From: Fibrobacterota bacterium
GTDB lineage: Bacteria; Fibrobacterota; Chitinivibrionia; Chitinivibrionales; Chitinispirillaceae
Reading direction: 5' to 3'
Length of the DNA stretch: 51,182 nt
NCBI GenBank assembly: GCA_023412475.1
Contig: JAEYNR010000055.1
Location: 1-51,182 of the forward strand
The notes under the pieces were generated by a model. That model had not been told where the DNA came from, searched no databases, and saw only the letters and a program-made list of their open reading frames with translations. Numbering within the stretch: position 1 is the stretch's first letter; each line of letters opens with the position of its first letter. Shown one piece after another: positions 1 through 7,517 of the stretch. The position numbers and the translations under genes are program-made.

Positions 1-363
1 CAACTGTATGTGATAGGAAAAGAGGAGTTTGTTAAAAAAATTATTGAGATAGACCGGTGTAGACGTGCTCGCATTGCCCGCCATATAAGTGAAAATATCG
101 GTATGGAGAAAGTTGAGGATGAAGTATCAAGATTGCTTCTTTTGAGAAAAAGCGATCTTTATCGTGCAGGGCTCTGTAATGTCAGATCAACTGCCAGGGA
201 GCTTTTTGCAGTGATATGTAAAAGCTGGTTTGAGTTTACAGGTGCAGATATTTCCCGACATTTGAGGGTAACTGATGCGGCGGTTTCGCGTATGCTTACC
301 AGATTCAGCAAAGTTGAAAACAGGGAGTATCTTATTGAAAAGGTGTTAGAGGGGATCACCTGA
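1..363 (+). CDS. REP-associated tyrosine transposase (RAYT), C-terminal fragment cut by window edge
   Basis: The reading frame is open to the left edge of the window, so only the last ~120 residues are seen; the GTG at position 10 is probably internal. The visible part matches the general layout of the tail of Y1/IS200-like REP-associated transposases: a YVIGKEEFV strand followed by a helical region, and a DnaA-C-like helix-turn-helix around residues 60-105 with GADISRHLRVTDAAVSRML (helix, turn, recognition helix). The catalytic HUH and tyrosine motifs would lie outside the window. RAYTs are single-copy housekeeping-like transposases that act on palindromic REP elements. Four CCCCAGAG hairpins lie in the next 7.3 kb, two of them directly downstream. 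The family call is by recognition of the C-terminal domain only. Confidence 0.6.
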   Translation, partial: QLYVIGKEEFVKKIIEIDRCRRARIARHISENIGMEKVEDEVSRLLLLRKSDLYRAGLCNVRSTARELFAVICKSWFEFTGADISRHLRVTDAAVSRMLTRFSKVENREYLIEKVLEGIT

Positions 364-684
364 AAAGAGAAGTTGTTTTTTTTGGCCGGTGTCAAAAGAT
401 TTTAAACTCATAAATTTGAGCAAGAGTCAAATTATTTACCACGTTGGGATTTAAATTCTGAGAAAAATAAGGAATGTTTTTATCCAATAAATTTAGCAAT
501 TCCTATCATTTTATTTCTGTTTTTGCTGGAATAATACTTTTTGCATTCATTTAAAAGAGTCAAAAACCTTAGTCATGAGATATATAGATGGCACTTTCAG
601 TTTATATGCAACTTACGTTTTCGGTGTAGATACACTCGGATTCGTTTTATCAGTCGTTTTGCCGGGGTCGTTTTATCTTTTTTG

Positions 685-729
685 CCCCAGAGATTAAAGC
701 TTCCCACATTTGTTTTTTTAACTCCGGGG
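685..729. repeat. REP-like palindrome, degenerate copy
   Basis: Left arm CCCCAGAGATTAA, right arm TTAACTCCGGGG; the arms pair with one mismatch and one bulged base around a ~20-nt loop. It belongs to the same family as the hairpins at 833, 6694 and 7608 (CCCCAGAG stem base, 43-48 bp total). Confidence 0.55.
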
Positions 730-832
730 AAAAAGCCTCAGAATAAAAATGCTCTCTCAAAAAAAGCAATCCTGAAGCTCTTAAACACACAGAATAGTCG
801 GCAATATCAAAACATAGCGACTTCGCTGTAAA

Positions 833-880
833 TGCCCCAGAGGTTACTTTTTTTCGCGATTTATTGTCAACTCTGGGGCA
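833..880. repeat. REP-like palindrome (CCCCAGAG family)
   Basis: Left arm TGCCCCAGAGGTT at 833-845 and right arm AACTCTGGGGCA at 869-880 pair with one bulged base. It lies 45 bp from the degenerate copy at 685-729. Such closely spaced palindromes next to a RAYT gene fit the usual RAYT/REP arrangement. Confidence 0.65.
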
Positions 881-1003
881 AACATACCAAACTGATACCA
901 GATTGCATTGACCCCAATCAAATAAAATATCCTGTGATGCAGAAAAGTATATTTTAGCAGTAACTAAAGCTTATTCTATTTTCAAAATTTGAAGGATCTA
1001 TCA

Positions 1004-2686
1004 ATGAAAGATATTGTTACCCAACTTCTTAAAAGAGAATTCTCTGGAAAACTCACCAAACAGGAGATCCAGCGGCTTATTGAAATACCTCCAAGCGAAG
1101 AGATGGGTGACTTCGCCTTCCCCTGCTTTTCCCTTTCCCGTGTCTTTCGCAAAAACCCCGCTATCATTGCCGATGAACTCAGCAAAACACTGACTCTTCC
1201 CCCGGAAATTGAAAAAATCACCGCTATATCGGGCTATCTCAATTTTTTTATTAAACGCGAAATGATGGCACAGAAGGTTATCAGCGAAGCAAGTAAAGAA
1301 TCATTTGGAAAACAGGATCGTGGACAACGTATAGTGGTTGAATTCTCGTCACCCAATTCCAATAAGCCCTTGCATCTGGGTCATTTAAGGAATATGTCCA
1401 TCGGAGAGAGCGTTTCCAGGATTTTACAGTTTTGCGGTAACTCTGTATCTAAAACCTCTATAAACAATGATCGCGGTGTTCACATCTGTAAATCCATGTT
1501 AGCCTATGATTTGATGGGTGAAAACAGCACACCTGAGAGCAGTGGAAAAAAATCAGATCATTTTGTCGGCGATTACTATGTCCTTTTTAGTAAAGAGGCA
1601 GCTAAAGATCAATCGTGGAATGGAAAAGCCCAGGATCTTCTCAGAAAATGGGAATCTGGTGACTCTAATACCGTAGAATTATGGAAAAAAATGAATAAAT
1701 GGGCATTTGAAGGGTTCCAGAAAACTTATAAACTCTTCGGTATCTCATTTAACAAAGAATATTTTGAAAGCCAGATCTACAAATCCGGTAAAGAGATCAT
1801 AAATGAGGGGCTTGAGCGTAAGATCTTTTCAAAACGCGAAGACGGAGCGGTTATCGTTGACCTTCAATCCGAAAAGCTAGGTGAAAAGGTTCTTTTGCGC
1901 CCTGATGGAACTTCGGTATATATCGTTCAGGATCTCTTCCTGGCTCTTCTTAAAGATAAAGAATATCACTATGACCGTTCCATTTATGTAGTTGGAAACG
2001 AGCAAGAGTACCACTTTAAGGTCCTGATTGCCATTTTTAGCAAATTAGGCTATTCTATTGCCGACAAGATGAAACATCTCTCCTATGGAATGGTTGAATT
2101 GCCTGAGGGGAAGATGAAATCACGCGAGGGAACCGTGGTGGATGCAGATGATCTGATTGCAGAAACCCGCGACCTTGCTACTAGCGAGCTTAAAGAAAGA
2201 TATACCCTTACAAATGATGAAATGAGTGAGAGAAGCCTCAAAATCTCTCTATCTGCTATTAAATATCAGCTTCTTAAGATTGACATCACAAAAAACATGC
2301 TCTTTGATCCCAAAAAAGCAATCAGTTTCGAGGGAGATACTGGCCCTTACCTGTTATATAGCTACGCCAGAGCCGCATCTATTCTTCGAAAAGCTTCTCA
2401 TATCGCTCAGCCACATATACCTGAGCTTAACATTTCCGAATTGCGAATCATCAAGAAGATTTATCTTTTCCCTGAAACAGTGAACGCTGCAGCCGAAAAA
2501 CTTTCACCCTCAATAATTGCTAATTATGCATTTGAGCTGTCTCAGGTTTTTAACGAATTTTATCATGCCTGCCAGGTTATCGGCAGCGATGAGCAGGCTT
2601 TCAGATTGCATCTGGTAAGTGCATTCAAATCAGTGCTAAAATCGTGCCTGTGGCTTCTGGGAATTGAAGAAATCGAAGAGATGTAA
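1004..2686 (+). CDS. argS: Arginyl-tRNA synthetase
   Basis: Charges tRNA-Arg with arginine using ATP in the cytoplasm (class I aminoacyl-tRNA synthetase). An N-terminal Add1-type domain (about residues 5-85) is followed by the catalytic domain with SSPNSNKPLHLGH, where HLGH (~124-127) is the HIGH motif. A KMSKS-equivalent MKSREG lies at ~370-375, and the C-terminal anticodon-binding DALR domain ends at EEIEEM. The length of 560 residues is normal. I prefer the ATG at 1004 over the TTG five codons upstream because AAGGA sits about 8 nt before the ATG. It is monocistronic and ends in a strong hairpin shared with the convergent zwf gene. Confidence 0.97.
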   Translation: MKDIVTQLLKREFSGKLTKQEIQRLIEIPPSEEMGDFAFPCFSLSRVFRKNPAIIADELSKTLTLPPEIEKITAISGYLNFFIKREMMAQKVISEASKESFGKQDRGQRIVVEFSSPNSNKPLHLGHLRNMSIGESVSRILQFCGNSVSKTSINNDRGVHICKSMLAYDLMGENSTPESSGKKSDHFVGDYYVLFSKEAAKDQSWNGKAQDLLRKWESGDSNTVELWKKMNKWAFEGFQKTYKLFGISFNKEYFESQIYKSGKEIINEGLERKIFSKREDGAVIVDLQSEKLGEKVLLRPDGTSVYIVQDLFLALLKDKEYHYDRSIYVVGNEQEYHFKVLIAIFSKLGYSIADKMKHLSYGMVELPEGKMKSREGTVVDADDLIAETRDLATSELKERYTLTNDEMSERSLKISLSAIKYQLLKIDITKNMLFDPKKAISFEGDTGPYLLYSYARAASILRKASHIAQPHIPELNISELRIIKKIYLFPETVNAAAEKLSPSIIANYAFELSQVFNEFYHACQVIGSDEQAFRLHLVSAFKSVLKSCLWLLGIEEIEEM

Positions 2687-2722
2687 GAGAGCCTGCACTC
2701 GCAGATATATTTTCTATCGTTT

Positions 2723-2779
2723 ACCTGCATCCTTTTTTATTACAGGAAGAATTTTCCTGTGTTAAAAAAGGATGCAGGT
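2723..2779. terminator. Bidirectional hairpin terminator between argS and zwf
   Basis: Near-perfect palindrome: ACCTGCATCCTTTTTTA (2723-2739) pairs with TAAAAAAGGATGCAGGT (2763-2779), and the loop itself carries ACAGGAA/TTCCTGT. The A and T runs flank the stem on both strands, so it can terminate argS (+) and zwf (-), whose stop codons lie 37 bp and 27 bp away. Confidence 0.85.
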
Positions 2780-2805
2780 TGTTAAGAACTCGCTTCCTGT
2801 GCTGT

Positions 2806-4131
2806 TTATGCGCAGAAGTGAGAATAGCTGTCAAAGTCAATCCATGGTATATTTAATCTGCTCTGAGGCAGTTGTCCTGGTTTATAGGGAATAATATCAC
2901 CTTTGTCTAACACAGGATCAACAATTCTCCATTCGGCTTCGGTTTCATCTGCGCTAACAAACAGGGTATGATCGCCTCTGAGTGCATCGAAAAGCAAACG
3001 CTGATAGGCTTCAGGAATCTCACTGTCAAATGAGTCGCGGTAGCAAAAGTTCATATGGGTGCCGGTAAGCTGCTGTTCGGTTCCTGGCACTTTACTCATC
3101 AGTTGAAGAATAATTCCCTCTGAAGGCTGAATCTTGAAAATGATCCGATTAGGATCAAGGCTGTTCTTTTGGTTATACAGAATAGAAGGAACCGATCTGT
3201 AAGTCACTCCGATCTCAGTTCCCTTTCTGTGAACCGCTTTACCACATCGTACATAAACTGGCATCCCGGCCCATCTTGTATTGTTAATGAACAGTTTTAA
3301 TTCTGCAAAGGTTTCGGTTTTAGACTTAGGATCCACCCCATTTTCCTGAAGATACCCTTCATATTGGAACCTGTGGCATTCCTCAATTTTTATATTTTTC
3401 AATATACTTAATTTCTGTTGTTGTATGTCATGAGCCGTCAGACTTGATGGAGTATCCATGGTGATAAGACACAAAAGCTGCAGCAGATGGTTTTGAACCA
3501 TGTCTCTGATAATTCCTGCTTTGTCAAAATACCCTCCACGATGAGCTATTCCAATGTCTTCTATTGCATTGATCTGGATGGATTCGATGTAATGGCTATT
3601 CCATGCAGGAAGAAAAGCAGAGTTGGCAAATCGGAATATCATTATATTCTGAACCGATTCTTTGGCCAGGTAATGATCTATTCTAAATATCTGTGATTCA
3701 GTGAAATAGCGGTACAGATACTGATTCATCTCAGCAGCAGATTTCTGATCATAACCAAAGGGTTTTTCGATTACAATTGTTGCATCTTGCCCGAAACCAT
3801 CCTCTGCGATCTCACGCACGGTGTTCATGTGGGCTGATGGAGGCTGAGAGAGGAAGAATATGGCTCTTGTGAAATCTCCCTTTGATTGCAGATATTGTTT
3901 GAGGCCAGGGATAAACTGGTGATAAAAGGTGTGACTGGCAAATTCAGCAGATATATTGAACCGTTCTCTAAATTGCTCATCTGTAAAATATGTCCTTCCA
4001 CACCCCACAACAATGCATGGTGGACAGATTTTATCTTTATTGTAAAGAATATCAAGAGCGGGAATAAGTTTTCTTCCAGCAAGATCTCCTGATGCGCCTA
4101 CAATGATTATAGCGATTTGCCCGAGACTCAT
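2806..4131 (-). CDS. zwf: Glucose-6-phosphate 1-dehydrogenase
   Basis: Oxidises glucose-6-phosphate to 6-phosphogluconolactone with NAD(P)+, the first step of the oxidative pentose phosphate pathway. The N-terminal Rossmann motif is IIIVGASGDLAGRKLIPAL (~8-26); EKPFG (~121-125) and the substrate-binding/catalytic RIDHYLAKE (~151-159) follow, with the usual G of RIDHYLGKE replaced by A. NHLLQLLCL and WAGMPVYVRCGK are also family-typical. At 441 residues it is somewhat shorter than the usual ~490. ATG start with AAGGATC upstream. No gnd or pgl gene is adjacent; the neighbours are redox genes that would use NADPH-derived reducing power, but an operon link is not visible. Confidence 0.95.
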   Translation of the reverse strand: MSLGQIAIIIVGASGDLAGRKLIPALDILYNKDKICPPCIVVGCGRTYFTDEQFRERFNISAEFASHTFYHQFIPGLKQYLQSKGDFTRAIFFLSQPPSAHMNTVREIAEDGFGQDATIVIEKPFGYDQKSAAEMNQYLYRYFTESQIFRIDHYLAKESVQNIMIFRFANSAFLPAWNSHYIESIQINAIEDIGIAHRGGYFDKAGIIRDMVQNHLLQLLCLITMDTPSSLTAHDIQQQKLSILKNIKIEECHRFQYEGYLQENGVDPKSKTETFAELKLFINNTRWAGMPVYVRCGKAVHRKGTEIGVTYRSVPSILYNQKNSLDPNRIIFKIQPSEGIILQLMSKVPGTEQQLTGTHMNFCYRDSFDSEIPEAYQRLLFDALRGDHTLFVSADETEAEWRIVDPVLDKGDIIPYKPGQLPQSRLNIPWIDFDSYSHFCA

Positions 4132-4181
4132 TTTGATCCTTTTTTAATTACATAGATATTTAAATATTCTGCTAACTGATC

Positions 4182-4260
4182 GAAAAAATAGGAACTAATA
4201 TCAAAGCAATATCTAATCAGAAGTAATTGGAAAGAATATCTAAACCAAGAACAGGAAATT
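4182..4260. repeat. Dispersed intergenic repeat R1, copy 1
   Basis: Core GGAACTAATATCAAAGCAAT followed by ATCTAATCAGAAGTAATT (4191-4228), then AATATCTAAACCAAGAACAGG. The same core recurs at 9727-9756 (with TATA inserted after GGAACTA) and at 51053-51095, in intergenic DNA each time. Confidence 0.65.
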
Positions 4261-4305
4261 AAGAAGTTACGCAACTACTCAGTCTTTTCTGTCAAAAGTT
4301 ACTGT

Positions 4306-4480
4306 AATTCCAAATTACATTACATAAATTCTAAACAAATTCCAAATTACAAAAACTAAATTTCTAAACAGGGACAAGAGTGTTTTCAAGTAACTTAAGC
4401 CTGTCAGTTAGTTCTTGGCACCTCCTGTTCTTTTTTTTGTATTTCTTGTTTGTTCTTATTGAAATTCTAAATTCCTACAT
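4306..4480. repeat. Dispersed intergenic repeat R2, copy 1
   Basis: AT-rich run of AAATTCTAAACAAATTCCAA-type units, then CTAAACAGGGACAAGAG, a TTAACT/CTTAAG-containing middle, and CCTGTTC...TTCTTATTGAAATTC. The module order (AAATTCTAAACAGG, middle, CCTGTTC-TTATTTCGAATTTCGTG) recurs at 10679-10830 and, inverted, at 45355-45510. Confidence 0.55.
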
Positions 4481-4536
4481 ATATTTGTTTAAAATTTATC
4501 AATAGTAATGAATTTTATGTTTCTGGTCCTCAGTAA

Positions 4537-4598
4537 TCTTCTGCAAATCAAAGCATCGTAAATAGGGCTTACTACACATGTAATTCATTTGCAGAAGA
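4537..4598. repeat. Inverted repeat with 12-bp perfect arms
   Basis: TCTTCTGCAAAT (4537-4548) and ATTTGCAGAAGA (4587-4598) are exact reverse complements separated by 38 nt. It lies just past the rubredoxin stop codon (4633) on the minus strand, so it may act as a 3' end structure; there is no T-run, so terminator function is unproven. Confidence 0.5.
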
Positions 4599-4632
4599 AA
4601 ACCAAGAAGTACCTCAACACCCAGTGATTGGT

Positions 4633-4794
4633 TTATTCTTCAGGTGAAAATTCGTCTTTACCCACTCCGCACTCTGGACAAACCCAGCTATCAGGGATAT
4701 CCTCAAAAGCGGTACCGGGAGCCACACCGCCATCAGGGTCACCAATAGCCGGATCATAAACATAACCACAAGCATTGCATACATATTTTTTCAT
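4633..4794 (-). CDS. Rubredoxin
   Basis: A 53-residue one-iron electron carrier. The sequence begins MKKYVCNACGYVYDP and carries the two CxxC knuckles, CNAC-G-Y and CPEC-G, that hold the FeS4 centre, with the typical GDPDGGVAPGTAF loop and the IPDSWVCPECG end. The ATG at 4792-4794 is preceded by a strong GGAGGT ribosome binding site. In anaerobes rubredoxin donates electrons to superoxide reductase and rubrerythrin-type enzymes. A desulfoferrodoxin gene lies 1.5 kb away on the same strand, so a functional pairing is plausible, although the two are not co-transcribed in any obvious way. Confidence 0.96.
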   Translation of the reverse strand: MKKYVCNACGYVYDPAIGDPDGGVAPGTAFEDIPDSWVCPECGVGKDEFSPEE

Positions 4795-5043
4795 TTGTAC
4801 CTCCATAATAGTTGAATGTGATTAAAAGAAAGCTACAGAGAGATCAATCCGCACTATCCTGGTATAGTTTACAATGCCAGAGAGCTACGGCGTTATCTCG
4901 TACTTTTTAATATACGTAAAATCGCTTTTATGACACAACAGCGATTATCTGTGGTTAAGGATTATACGAGCAGATTTTTTGAAACAGAAAACAAAGGCAA
5001 TTTATATACCAACTTTTGCAAAGTTTAACCTGAAAAGATCATA

Positions 5044-5211
5044 TCATAAACCTGTTTCGGACGATATTTTAGGCAGCCTTGGGGTAAAATGTTTCACATT
5101 GAGTTTTTGTCTCTGGGCGAGCTTTTGCCAGTCTTCAGCACTCGAGTCAGCCAAGAGATTAGTGTCAAAGAAAGCAGTATGCACAAACAGTGACTTTGCA
5201 CCGAATACCAT
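5044..5211 (-). other. Possible small protein or gene remnant (55 codons)
   Basis: A minus-strand frame starts MVFGAKSLFVHTAFFD and ends FTPRLPKISSETGL. It looks protein-like (alternating hydrophobic start, a DSSAEDWQKLAQRQK helix, a proline-rich end) and stays open about 11 codons upstream of the ATG, to a TAA. There is no properly spaced ribosome binding site (AAGGG only 2 nt before the ATG). I do not recognise it. It may be the 3' remnant of a decayed gene, or a small gene upstream of rubredoxin; it may also be chance. Confidence 0.3.
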
Positions 5212-5312
5212 TACCCTTAAAGACCCACAGTGTCCAATTCGTTGGATTTAGGTTAAAGAAAACAACTCATAAAACACACGAGAATATCATAGTTTATACA
5301 CATAAGAGTATA

Positions 5313-5322
5313 GAAACGTTTT
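5313..5322. promoter_or_regulatory. AAACGTTT palindrome upstream of thioredoxin-like gene
   Basis: TAGAAACGTTTTAGA contains the 8-bp palindrome AAACGTTT with a central CG, the general layout of LacI-family operators. It ends 15 bp before the sigma54-like element at 5337. Similar sites occur at 7518-7529, 13111-13125 and 50830-50839, all intergenic. Confidence 0.4.
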
Positions 5323-5336
5323 AGATATGATACACA

Positions 5337-5352
5337 TGGCCCATCTTTTGCA
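5337..5352 (+). promoter_or_regulatory. Candidate sigma54 -24/-12 promoter for thioredoxin-like lipoprotein
   Basis: TGGCCC-ATCTT-TTGCA matches the TGGCAC-N5-TTGCW consensus with one change (A to C at the fifth base). The key GG and GC dinucleotides are 10 bp apart as required. Predicted transcription start is near 5364, giving a ~105-nt leader before the GTG at 5469. It is the weaker of two such sites in the window. Confidence 0.4.
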
Positions 5353-5468
5353 TTTTTTATTGAAGAGGCGGAGGAACTTTATTCGACCGGCGCTAATCTT
5401 GAAACAGTTATTTGCCAGCGATGACGTTCCTGAGGTTAAATAGATATGACCTCTTCAAGGAGGAACAA

Positions 5469-5993
5469 GTGAAGAAGCTGCAAAAAACAATGATGAGCCT
5501 ATTGATAGCCATACCGATCCTACTGAACCCGGGCTGCACAGGTGCAAAAAGTGACACTGTTAAAAATGATTATATTCAGCCGATCGGCTCATTAGAGCAA
5601 TTTAATGCCATAATAGAGCATTCAGGAAACAGGCTCGTCGCCTTTGATCTTTATGCCGACTGGTGTATGCCTTGTCATGTTCTGGAACCTCTGCTTAACG
5701 AAATTGCAAAAGAATATAGCTCCAAGGTCACCTTTTACAAGATCAATGCGGACCAGTTTCCACAGATAATCGAAGCCTTCGGAGTAAATGGTATCCCTTT
5801 TGTGGTATTTATAAAAAACAAAAAAGCTATCTATGCCCTTATGGGTGTTCAACCAAAAGAGTCATACACAAAAATCATAAACAGCTACGCAGATACCAGC
5901 TCAGAGAAAGCAAAGGAGCCCGACGGGAAAAAAGTTGAAGGTCTGAAGATAAAAGTCAGTAAGTTGAAATGTTTGAGATTCAGGCACAATTGA
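5469..5993 (+). CDS. Thioredoxin-like lipoprotein
   Basis: Thiol-disulfide oxidoreductase predicted to sit on the periplasmic face of a membrane. A charged start and a hydrophobic stretch lead to LLNPGC, a plausible though non-canonical lipobox. A thioredoxin fold follows (~35-140) with active site DWCMPC, the family WCGPC with Met replacing Gly, and the cis-proline region GIPFVVFI. The last ~30 residues are a lysine-rich tail. The GTG at 5469 has AAGGAGGAAC directly upstream and is preferred over the TTG at 5412, which would add 19 residues before the signal peptide. It stands alone, with a sigma54-like element 117 bp upstream of the start. It could reduce a periplasmic peroxidase or cytochrome maturation factor; the substrate is unknown. 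Confidence 0.88.
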   Translation: MKKLQKTMMSLLIAIPILLNPGCTGAKSDTVKNDYIQPIGSLEQFNAIIEHSGNRLVAFDLYADWCMPCHVLEPLLNEIAKEYSSKVTFYKINADQFPQIIEAFGVNGIPFVVFIKNKKAIYALMGVQPKESYTKIINSYADTSSEKAKEPDGKKVEGLKIKVSKLKCLRFRHN

Positions 5994-6125
5994 TTGACTT
6001 TGTAAATAATATTACAGTTTTTAGTTCAAAAGTTAATCAGAAAGAAACACCCGAACCAAGAATCAGAATCGATTAAATATTTGTTTCAAGACCAGAGCAG
6101 TTCTTAAGCAACAAAGAATCTTTAT

Positions 6126-6160
6126 CAGATAGTCCTCCATAAAGCACAGAGGACTATCTG
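6126..6160 (-). terminator. Hairpin downstream of superoxide reductase gene
   Basis: CAGATAGTCCTC (6126-6137) and GAGGACTATCTG (6149-6160) form a perfect 12-bp stem 12 bp beyond the desulfoferrodoxin stop codon. Only a weak T-rich tract follows on the minus strand, so it may be a terminator or a transcript-stabilising 3' end. Confidence 0.6.
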
Positions 6161-6172
6161 AAACTCTGTCAT

Positions 6173-6559
6173 TTATTTATTAGCCCACAGCCCATGAAGG
6201 TTGCAATACTCCCTGGCTCTAAGCTCAACATTCTCATCCTCCAGGTAAAATGTAGCCTCTGCCGCAGCATCTCCTTCTTTGAAATCATGGCGCATTACCG
6301 TATCTCCGGCCAAAAGCTCCACAAACAGAATATAATGCTCTTTGGTCATTGGATGTGCCACAGACCCCACCTTTACGGTTATTTTTTTCCCCTGACGCTC
6401 AATAACCGGAACATGCTTCTCTTTGGCTCCATCATTGGTGTTAGCAACAAGCTCGTTCATCTGTTTGCCACAACATGACAAACTCTCTTCCCCATTCCAA
6501 AGAGACTCGACTACCACTCCACACACAGAACATTTGTAGATACTGCCTTTCTTAACCAT
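6173..6559 (-). CDS. dfx: Desulfoferrodoxin (2Fe superoxide reductase)
   Basis: Reduces superoxide to hydrogen peroxide in the cytoplasm of anaerobes without producing oxygen. The N-terminal desulforedoxin domain (1-37) has the FeS4 cysteines as YKCSVC and SCCGK. The C-terminal neelaredoxin domain has the iron ligands as EKHVPVIE (H49), HPMTKEHY (two His) and CNLHGLW near the end. The lysine and glutamate next to the first histidine are the conserved catalytic pair. Length 128 is typical. ATG with CAGGAG upstream. Its product H2O2 would be removed by the peroxiredoxin encoded just upstream on the same strand (stop at 6841), with a REP-like hairpin between them, so they are probably separate transcripts. 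Confidence 0.95.
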   Translation of the reverse strand: MVKKGSIYKCSVCGVVVESLWNGEESLSCCGKQMNELVANTNDGAKEKHVPVIERQGKKITVKVGSVAHPMTKEHYILFVELLAGDTVMRHDFKEGDAAAEATFYLEDENVELRAREYCNLHGLWANK

Positions 6560-6693
6560 GAAACACTCCTGAAATAATAAGGTTAAACTATGAATATTAT
6601 ACCTTGAACCGGACCCCTTTCCAACTTTTGAGAATAATCCGATTCAGCCTTGGAATCCTGGGGTTTTTAAAAAGTTTGGAGATTTTCCATTTT

Positions 6694-6738
6694 CCCCAGA
6701 GATGATTTTTGTAGCTTGTCAATAAGTCATCTCTGGGG
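6694..6738. repeat. REP-like palindrome (CCCCAGAGATGA family)
   Basis: Perfect 12-bp arms CCCCAGAGATGA (6694-6705) and TCATCTCTGGGG (6727-6738) around a 21-nt loop. It lies between the peroxiredoxin and desulfoferrodoxin genes. The arms are identical to those at 7608-7650. Confidence 0.75.
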
Positions 6739-6840
6739 ATAACTTCAAAAAACACCCTCTTCTAAACGCTGCTTTACATCTCAACAGTAACTTAATCATC
6801 CAATTTAATTAAATTACTCTTTCCCCATTCCCATATTCCA

Positions 6841-7425
6841 TTATACCGCAAAAAACTCAGTCAGTCCGACCGTAGAAGCCTTCATCGCTTTTTGCCCCTT
6901 GTGCCAGTTTGCAGGACACACCTCACCATGCTTTTCATGATACTGCAACGCATCAACCATTCGCAAAGTTTCATCAACACTACGCCCCAATGGAAGATCG
7001 TTTACCACCTGATGACGAACCACAAAGTCCTTATCAATAAGGAACAATCCCCGATACGCCACCCCCTCACCTTCAACCAGAACATCATAATCTGCAGAAA
7101 TAGATTTATTGATGTCTGAAACGATCGGATAGCTTACCCCCTCTATACCGCCCTGGGATTTGGGGGTATTTAACCAGGCCAGATGACTGAAATGGGAATC
7201 AATACTAATTGCGATAAGCTCTACATTCCTTTCTTTAAACTCTTCAAGCCGTTCGTTAAAGGCATGAATCTCAGTCGGACATACATAAGTAAAATCCAGG
7301 GGATAAAAAAATAACACTATATATTTGCCTTTAAGATCAGAAAGCTTAAAGCCTTCAATTATCCGGTCTTTTTTTACAGCCTTTGCTAAAAAATCTGGTG
7401 CATTCCTTCCAACCAGTACTGACAT
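6841..7425 (-). CDS. ahpC: Typical 2-Cys peroxiredoxin (AhpC/Prx1 type)
   Basis: Reduces hydrogen peroxide and alkyl hydroperoxides. The peroxidatic cysteine lies in DFTYVCPTE (~C51) and the resolving cysteine in GEVCPANW near residue 170; both are present, so this is a complete typical 2-Cys enzyme of normal length (194). The C-terminal KGQKAMKASTVGLTEFF helix is of the overoxidation-sensitive Prx1 type. No AhpF is adjacent; electrons may come from thioredoxin or rubredoxin systems. ATG start with AGGAGAA upstream. A perfect sigma54 -24/-12 element lies 61-76 bp upstream of the start, an unusual mode of control for a peroxiredoxin. Confidence 0.96.
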   Translation of the reverse strand: MSVLVGRNAPDFLAKAVKKDRIIEGFKLSDLKGKYIVLFFYPLDFTYVCPTEIHAFNERLEEFKERNVELIAISIDSHFSHLAWLNTPKSQGGIEGVSYPIVSDINKSISADYDVLVEGEGVAYRGLFLIDKDFVVRHQVVNDLPLGRSVDETLRMVDALQYHEKHGEVCPANWHKGQKAMKASTVGLTEFFAV

Positions 7426-7485
7426 GATTATTCTCCTTAGAACAAAAAAAGTTAAACATTCTCATCAAATAGTCTGCACACTTTA

Positions 7486-7501
7486 TGCAAAGACTGTGCC
7501 A
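7486..7501 (-). promoter_or_regulatory. sigma54 (RpoN) -24/-12 promoter of the peroxiredoxin gene
   Basis: On the minus strand TGGCAC-AGTCT-TTGCA matches the core consensus at every fixed position, with GG and GC exactly 10 bp apart. Predicted start is near 7475, leaving a ~50-nt leader to the ATG at 7425. Full matches of this length are rare by chance in intergenic DNA. Confidence 0.72.
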
Positions 7502-7517
7502 TAACAATAATTCGCTT

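Larger units (their letters stand above)
364..1003. other. 640-bp non-coding spacer with two REP-like hairpins
   Basis: No convincing gene lies between the transposase stop and argS. The only long frame (541-831) starts at TTG, has no ribosome binding site and runs across hairpin repeats. The stretch holds two imperfect palindromes of the CCCCAGAG family, listed separately. The last ~100 bases should contain the argS promoter, but I could not assign -35/-10 boxes with confidence. Confidence 0.6.
4132..4632. other. 501-bp spacer made largely of dispersed repeats
   Basis: No gene seen. It contains a copy of repeat family R1 (4182-4260), an AAATTC/CTAAACAGG-rich copy of family R2 (4306-4480) and a long-armed inverted repeat (4537-4598). 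Upstream signals for zwf must lie within the first ~100 bp but cannot be assigned. Confidence 0.6.

Noticed and set aside
541..831. 96-codon plus-strand frame between the transposase and argS
   Set aside because: TTG start, no ribosome binding site, unusual composition, and it runs through a REP-like palindrome.
4979..5251. 90-codon plus-strand frame before the thioredoxin-like gene
   Set aside because: No ribosome binding site, and the opposite strand of the same stretch gives a more protein-like reading (5044-5211).
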